Positions 59,295 through 64,000 of a stretch of 64,000 nucleotides of DNA are shown piece by piece. The first letter of the stretch is position 1. Each line of letters opens with the position of its first letter. Under the pieces are notes generated by a model. That model was not told the DNA's origin, did not search any database, and saw only the letters and a list, made by a program, of their open reading frames with translations. Origin of the DNA: Adhaeribacter arboris (GTDB lineage Bacteria; Bacteroidota; Bacteroidia; Cytophagales; Hymenobacteraceae). The stretch is from NCBI RefSeq assembly GCF_003023845.1, contig NZ_PYFT01000001.1, positions 3,348,001-3,412,000 of the forward strand, given 5' to 3'. Both the position numbers and the translations under genes were made by a program.

Positions 59295-59746
59295 GATTTA
59301 TTCTTTTTTTCTAAAGCTATTACTTTATCTAAACGACGTTGGAAGCGCTCTTCTTTTAAGAACTGCGCTTTTAAAAAAGACTGCACAATTTCCCAGATGA
59401 GCATGGGGCCAATTACCCGACCGCCCACACAGAGCAGATTCAGGTCGTCGTGCTCTACTCCCTGGTGGGCCGAGTAGCTCTCCGTGATTAAAGCGGCCCG
59501 TACTCCCGGAAATTTATTAGCTGCCACCGACACGCCTACTCCACTTCCGCAAACAGCAATGCCCCGTTCTACTTCCTTGTTGGCAACTGCTTGGGCCAAG
59601 GGAATAATTATATCCGGGTAATCGTCCTGGGCATCGTACTGGTGTGCCCCGTAATCGGTAACCTCGTAGCCGGCGTCGCGCAACTGCTTTATTAAATATT
59701 GCTTTTGTTCGAAACCAGCGTGATCGGCAGCAAGCCCTATTTTCAT
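59291..59746 (-). CDS. rpiB: Ribose 5-phosphate isomerase B
   Basis: Interconverts ribulose 5-phosphate and ribose 5-phosphate. The 151 residues show the RpiB pattern IGLAADHAGFEQKQYLI, VEYGI-like YGAHQYDAQDDYPDI, and GIAVCGSGVGVSVAANKFPGVRA with the catalytic Cys region. It starts 7 bases after the tkt stop codon and overlaps tal by 4 bases. Confidence 0.94.
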   Translation of the reverse strand: MKIGLAADHAGFEQKQYLIKQLRDAGYEVTDYGAHQYDAQDDYPDIIIPLAQAVANKEVERGIAVCGSGVGVSVAANKFPGVRAALITESYSAHQGVEHDDLNLLCVGGRVIGPMLIWEIVQSFLKAQFLKEERFQRRLDKVIALEKKNKS

Positions 59747-59753
59747 TATTGTA

Positions 59754-61775
59754 TTACTTATTTAAAACCGCCCGGGCTTTTTCACAAACATTTTCTACGG
59801 TAAAGCCAAAAGCGGCTAATACTTTGTCACCGGGACCAGATTCGCCGTAACGGTCGATACCCACTACTGCTCCATCGGAGGTAACGTATTTATACCAAGC
59901 CAAGGTAATACCCGCCTCAACAGCTACTCTTTTCTTTACGGATGGTGGCAGCACTTCATCGCGGTACGCTTGATCTTGTTTTTCGAATAATTCCCAGGAA
60001 GGCATACTTACCACCCGGGCCTTAATGCCTTCTTTTTGCAATTCAGCCTGAGCGCCCATTACTAATTGCACTTCAGAACCGGTTCCGATTAAAATAATAT
60101 CGGGAGTTCCTTCGCTATCACTTAAAATATAAGCTCCTTTCTCTAAATTACGAGCCGCTGCGTACTTGGTACGATCAACAGTAGGTAATTTTTGACGAGT
60201 AAGAATTAAAGCTACCGGACCTTTCATGCGGTTCATGGCAATTCGCCAGGCTTCTACCGTTTCATTAGCATCCCCAGGGCGGATAACCGTTAAATTAGGA
60301 ATAGTGCGTAATGCGGTTACGTGCTCAATAGGCTGATGCGTAGGGCCATCTTCGCCTACCGCAATACTATCGTGAGTGAAAACATACGTAACTGGAGCTT
60401 CGGTGAGAGCAGCTAGCCGGATAGAGCCCCGCATGTAATCGGAAAAGGTTAGGAACGTTCCGCCGTAAGCCCGCACGCCCCGGTGTGAAGCCATCCCGTT
60501 TAAAATAGCGCCCATCCCGTGTTCCCGCACGCCAAACCAGATGTTAGTGTGGTCGTAACTACCCGGCTGGAAGCTAATATCGCCTTTAGTAGGCATTTCG
60601 TTGGAGCTGGCTAAATCCGCAGAGCCCCCAATTAACCAAGGCACCGTTTGCTTTAAGGCCTCTAAAGTTTTACCGGATGCCTGCCGGGTAGCCAATGCTT
60701 CGCTGGGGGCAAAAACGGGTAAGTTGGCGTCCCAGTTAGCGGGCAGTTCCCCTTCGTACGTGAGCCGAAGTTGTTCCCCTTCGGTGGTAAATTGCTTTTG
60801 GTATTCTTCAAATTGGCGCTGCCATTCGGCTTGTAATTCGGAGCCGCGGCGGCCTGGTTCCTGGAATTGTTCTTTTACTTCGTCCGGGACATAGAAACTT
60901 TGATTCGAATCGAACCCTAAAAATTCTTTCGCTTTTTTCAGGTTTTCCTCGCCTAATGGGTTGCCGTGTACTTTACTGGTGCCTTGCTGCGGGCTGCCGT
61001 AGCCAATAATGGTTTTAACAGATATAATGGAAGGGCGTTCGGTTTCTTCTTGCGCCGCCCGGATGGCCTGATCAATTCCTTCAACATCATTCCCATCTTT
61101 TACTTGCTGCACGTGCCAGCCATACGCTTCAAAGCGAGCCAAAACATTTTCGGTAAAGGCCAGACTGGTTGGTCCATCCAGAGAAATATCGTTATCGTCG
61201 TACAGATAAATAAGCTTACCTAATTTCAAGTGACCGGCCAACGAGGCTGCTTCGGCAGCTACCCCTTCCATTAGATCGCCGTCGCTCACAATACAATAAG
61301 TGTAATGGTCTATCAGGTTAAAATCGGGGCGGTTGTATTTAGTGGCTAAAAAAACTTCGGCCATGGCTACTCCAACACCATTACCAAATCCTTGGCCTAA
61401 TGGTCCGGTAGTTACTTCTATTCCAGGAGTCAGGAAAGATTCGGGGTGCCCCGGGGTTTTAGAGCCAATTTGCCGGAAGTTTTTAATTTCTTCTAAAGGT
61501 AAATCATACCCATATAAATGCAATAAACTATACAACAAGGCGGAACCGTGTCCGGCCGAAAGAATAAAACGATCGCGATTCTGCCAGTGCGGATCTTGCG
61601 GATTAAACCGGAGAAAACGCGACCAGAGTACATAGGCCATTGGTGCGGCTCCTAAAGGTAAACCAGGGTGTCCCGAGTTAGCTTTCTGTACCATATCGGC
61701 AGAAAGAAAACGGATGGTGTTAATGCTAAGCTCATCGAGCTGGGTTATTGTTTCGGTGGAATTTTGTTCAGCCAT
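59754..61775 (-). CDS. tkt: Transketolase
   Basis: Thiamine-diphosphate enzyme, 673 residues, moving two-carbon units. The ThDP-binding motif GDGDLMEG-like segment appears as [20 protein letters not shown] with NDISLDG, followed by KVHGNPLG, and the pyrimidine domain has [33 protein letters not shown] and [19 protein letters not shown]. It is the first gene of the pentose phosphate cluster on the minus strand. Confidence 0.97.
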   Translation of the reverse strand: MAEQNSTETITQLDELSINTIRFLSADMVQKANSGHPGLPLGAAPMAYVLWSRFLRFNPQDPHWQNRDRFILSAGHGSALLYSLLHLYGYDLPLEEIKNFRQIGSKTPGHPESFLTPGIEVTTGPLGQGFGNGVGVAMAEVFLATKYNRPDFNLIDHYTYCIVSDGDLMEGVAAEAASLAGHLKLGKLIYLYDDNDISLDGPTSLAFTENVLARFEAYGWHVQQVKDGNDVEGIDQAIRAAQEETERPSIISVKTIIGYGSPQQGTSKVHGNPLGEENLKKAKEFLGFDSNQSFYVPDEVKEQFQEPGRRGSELQAEWQRQFEEYQKQFTTEGEQLRLTYEGELPANWDANLPVFAPSEALATRQASGKTLEALKQTVPWLIGGSADLASSNEMPTKGDISFQPGSYDHTNIWFGVREHGMGAILNGMASHRGVRAYGGTFLTFSDYMRGSIRLAALTEAPVTYVFTHDSIAVGEDGPTHQPIEHVTALRTIPNLTVIRPGDANETVEAWRIAMNRMKGPVALILTRQKLPTVDRTKYAAARNLEKGAYILSDSEGTPDIILIGTGSEVQLVMGAQAELQKEGIKARVVSMPSWELFEKQDQAYRDEVLPPSVKKRVAVEAGITLAWYKYVTSDGAVVGIDRYGESGPGDKVLAAFGFTVENVCEKARAVLNK

Positions 61776-61992
61776 ATTGAATAGGAAAATAAGTTTTAAC
61801 GCGAAGCGGTAACTTTAGGATGAAAAATCAAATTAAATTGCTGTTAACCCGTAATTACATGTTTAAGTAAGTTTTAACACGTACCCGTATTCTATTTTCT
61901 TACCGGTTAGCAGTAAAATGGTTGTAAACTTAAAACTTCTATTGAATAAATCAGCAGTTCTGTTCCTGAAATAGTTAATTGATTAAAAATTG

Positions 61993-62769
61993 TTACGCAT
62001 AAGGCGATGGACTTACCGAAGTCCAGCCGCCATCAATAATTAAGGTTTGGCCGGTAATATGGCGGGCCTTTTCCGATACCAGAAAAACGGTAGCGTGGGC
62101 AATATCAGTCGGGGTAGCTGGTCGGCCTATAGGAGTAATAATCGACCAGGTCTTTTCGTATTCCGGGTCTTCGGCGGTTCTCTCGGTGAGGGTGGCGCCC
62201 GGTGCCACGGCATTAACGGTAATACCATAAGCCGATAATTCCACCACCAGATTCTTGGCCAGCATTTCCAAAGCAGCCTTGGTCATGCCATACGCTGCCA
62301 GATTCTTATGCGCCTGATGCCCGGTAACCGACGACATAAATAAAATACTACCGCCCGTTTGCTGTTTCATCATCTGCTGAGCGGCGGCTTGGGCTAAAAA
62401 GAAAGATCCGCGTAAATTTAAATCCATCACCCGCTGCAAGGCTTCCGGAGTATAGGTCAAAAAATCACCAAAAAGCGTAATACCGGCATTGGCAATAGCA
62501 ATAGTAACCCTACCAAAATGGTCTACGGCTTTTTGAATTAATTCTCTTATAAAAAAAACATCGGCTGCGTTACCAGGTACCCCTAAACAACAATCTTTAA
62601 ACTCAGTATTTAATTGACGGGTAGCCTGTTCGGTTAAGGCCGCATCGGCATCATTCAGTACAACCGCCACCCCTTGTCGGGCCAACTCCCGGCAAATAGC
62701 AAAACCAATGCCTTGGCCCGCCCCGGTTACAATTGCTACTTGCTGCTTTGCATTTTTGTTTTCGAGCAT
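61993..62769 (-). CDS. Short-chain dehydrogenase/reductase
   Basis: NAD(P)-dependent oxidoreductase of 258 residues, classical SDR. The cofactor loop is VTGAGQGIGFAI (TGxxxGxG), the catalytic Ser is in SSVTGHQ, the YxxxK is YGMTKAALEML, and the C-terminus ends in LIIDGGWTSVSPSPYA. It lies 217 bases upstream of tkt in the same orientation. The substrate cannot be named; gluconate-type or 3-oxoacyl reductases share this pattern. Confidence 0.85.
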   Translation of the reverse strand: MLENKNAKQQVAIVTGAGQGIGFAICRELARQGVAVVLNDADAALTEQATRQLNTEFKDCCLGVPGNAADVFFIRELIQKAVDHFGRVTIAIANAGITLFGDFLTYTPEALQRVMDLNLRGSFFLAQAAAQQMMKQQTGGSILFMSSVTGHQAHKNLAAYGMTKAALEMLAKNLVVELSAYGITVNAVAPGATLTERTAEDPEYEKTWSIITPIGRPATPTDIAHATVFLVSEKARHITGQTLIIDGGWTSVSPSPYA

Positions 62770-63387
62770 ATTAGAAGGAATAATCCACTTGTTGATAAAG
62801 GTATCCCGTTTTATAGAATTTCTTTTTCCGGCAACTTAGTCTCAGTTAGTTAAAATTGGGGCAGGGAATTCAATTTACAGAAATCATCTTCGGCTCTCGT
62901 TTTGCCTTCTGCTAGTACTAAAGTTTTCCCGGCCGGAAATACGTATTTCTCCGGCATAAAACCAAATTACCGTAGTGCGCTACCAATGATTTTAAAGAAT
63001 ACTTCTTAGGTGCTTTAACCCAGATTAAAACTTGTATAATTCAGTGACCCTGCCCACAATATTCTTTCCTCGCAGATGTTATTCTAATAGGTGCTTGGCG
63101 AAAAAACAAAAGTGATTTTTATAAGATTAACCACATCCAAAATTTTAAACTTATTTACCTGAATAATAAAGTTCGTCTAATATTTTATTTTGAGAGTTGA
63201 TCTTAGCCTTAAATGTGACCTTAAACAAGAAAACTATGGTACTTTACATAGAGAAACATCAATATTCAATATTCGCGTGCTCTTAGAAATGTTAAAATCA
63301 TAAAATCACTATATATTTACTTCCGTAATGCAAGAGCAACACAAAACATTAATCAATCTTATTAACTGCTAAAAACCAACAACACCA
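62770..63387. other. 618-bp intergenic region
   Basis: AT-rich. One 35-codon minus-strand frame (62850-62957, starting MPEKYVFPAGKTLVLAE) has a protein-like composition but no promoter or partner; it may be a remnant. Otherwise no gene, tRNA or clear repeat was seen. Confidence 0.4.
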
Positions 63388-64000
63388 ATGACCACCAACT
63401 ACAGCGCCGTTCAAGAAGTATCTAATCTTAATCATTCCTCGATTTCAGCTAATGCTATCCTGTTAGTTAAAGCCGAAGAATCGCTCATTCAACTAAGTTG
63501 GGTAAAATCACCGGCCCCTGCCGAATTAACTGAATGTGCCAATTTAGTTAGTGAGATAATAAAAGAAAATAACCTGCTTTACTTCTTGCACGACATCCGG
63601 AATGTAAATTATACCGATATAAATTTACAAAGATGTTTAACGAAAGAGTTTTGCCCGCAAATTCTGGAAGCTGGTATTACCCGGTTTGTGCATTTAGCTA
63701 AATACGCGCTTCCCGAAATGATGATAATTGACCAGATTACAGATTATTTAAAAAGCAAAGTGGTCACTAACAAAAACGTTAAATTAGAAATCTGTACTAC
63801 TCCCGAAGGTGCCTCGGATTGGTTAAGCAATTCCGCTTCTCAAACGGCTGATTCTTCGGTTAAAATACAAGTTAAAGAAGTAGTTGCCGAGCAAGTTAGT
63901 TACAACTGGGCAGCGGCGGCTCAAATTAGCGCTTCCATTAAGCAATATAAAGAAAAAGCATCCTTGGTCTTCGGGATTCTAACCAAACGCAAATCCTTTC
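63388..64000 (+). CDS. Unrecognised protein, 5' part (cut by window edge)
   Basis: Open from ATG 63388 to the window end, at least 204 residues starting MTTNYSAVQEVSNLNHSS. It is soluble and mixed alpha/beta: strand-like segments such as ESLIQLSWV, a helix NLVSEIIKENN, then YFLHDIRNVNYTDINLQ and a helix ITRFVHLAKYALPEM. This order resembles a STAS/SpoIIAA-like fold seen in signalling proteins of the phylum, but no signature proves it. Codon use matches neighbours. The downstream context is outside the window. Confidence 0.6.
   Translation, partial: MTTNYSAVQEVSNLNHSSISANAILLVKAEESLIQLSWVKSPAPAELTECANLVSEIIKENNLLYFLHDIRNVNYTDINLQRCLTKEFCPQILEAGITRFVHLAKYALPEMMIIDQITDYLKSKVVTNKNVKLEICTTPEGASDWLSNSASQTADSSVKIQVKEVVAEQVSYNWAAAAQISASIKQYKEKASLVFGILTKRKSF

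Overview
The window comes from an AT-rich genome of the phylum Bacteroidota, most likely order Cytophagales and close to Hymenobacteraceae (for example an Adhaeribacter-like organism). The genus is a guess from gene content; I could not run a 16S search. Supporting signs are promoters of the TTTG-N20-TAnnTTTG type, almost no Shine-Dalgarno sequences, and families typical of the phylum (DUF4199, DUF2480, BatA-type proteins, a short 465-residue arginine decarboxylase). Coding is dense, with many small overlaps inside minus-strand operons.

Region 1 (1-8165): the 5' part of argS, arginase divergent from arginine decarboxylase, a tiny lipoprotein, gmhB divergent from a polyprenol-phosphate sugar synthase, a TerC membrane protein, and a secreted sugar/sorbosone dehydrogenase. 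Region 2 (8166-14686): a perfect 31-bp inverted repeat, an esterase, and a plus-strand cluster of a second esterase, an ATP-grasp ligase, a YbdK-type carboxylate-amine ligase, a class I glutamine amidotransferase and a second ATP-grasp-like protein. This looks like a pathway that makes an unknown small peptide or amide, and it is the best candidate here for an undescribed system. Region 3 (14779-28583): two divergent PAP2 phosphatases, a glycosyltransferase-51 peptidoglycan polymerase with a large unknown N-terminal part, purB, a GT9 protein, and a minus-strand operon of a BatA-like protein, a dihydroorotase-like protein that has lost most catalytic residues, two DUF4199 proteins and two glycosyltransferases.

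Region 4 (28584-36434): a gene-poor stretch with an internally deleted IS630-type transposase remnant, then a complete minus-strand rRNA operon (16S, tRNA-Ile, tRNA-Ala, 23S, 5S, terminator). It is preceded by four tandem promoters with identical internal spacing. Region 5 (36435-45073): DUF2480, tsaB, a WalJ-type hydrolase, a START-like protein and a full urease operon ureABCEFG-D ending in a probable nickel permease. With the arginase of region 1 this gives a possible arginine -> urea -> ammonia route.

Region 6 (45438-53559): two small hypothetical genes, two neighbouring spore-photoproduct-lyase-like radical SAM genes in what should be a non-sporulating lineage, an isoquinoline-1-oxidoreductase-like molybdenum enzyme (two subunits), and an intact IS1182-type insertion sequence with inverted repeats and a 5-bp target duplication. 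Region 7 (53581-61775): a pentose phosphate cluster in transcription order tkt, rpiB, tal, HAD phosphatase, gnd, zwf, pgl, with only ribulose-phosphate 3-epimerase missing. The window ends with an SDR oxidoreductase and the start of an unrecognised plus-strand gene.
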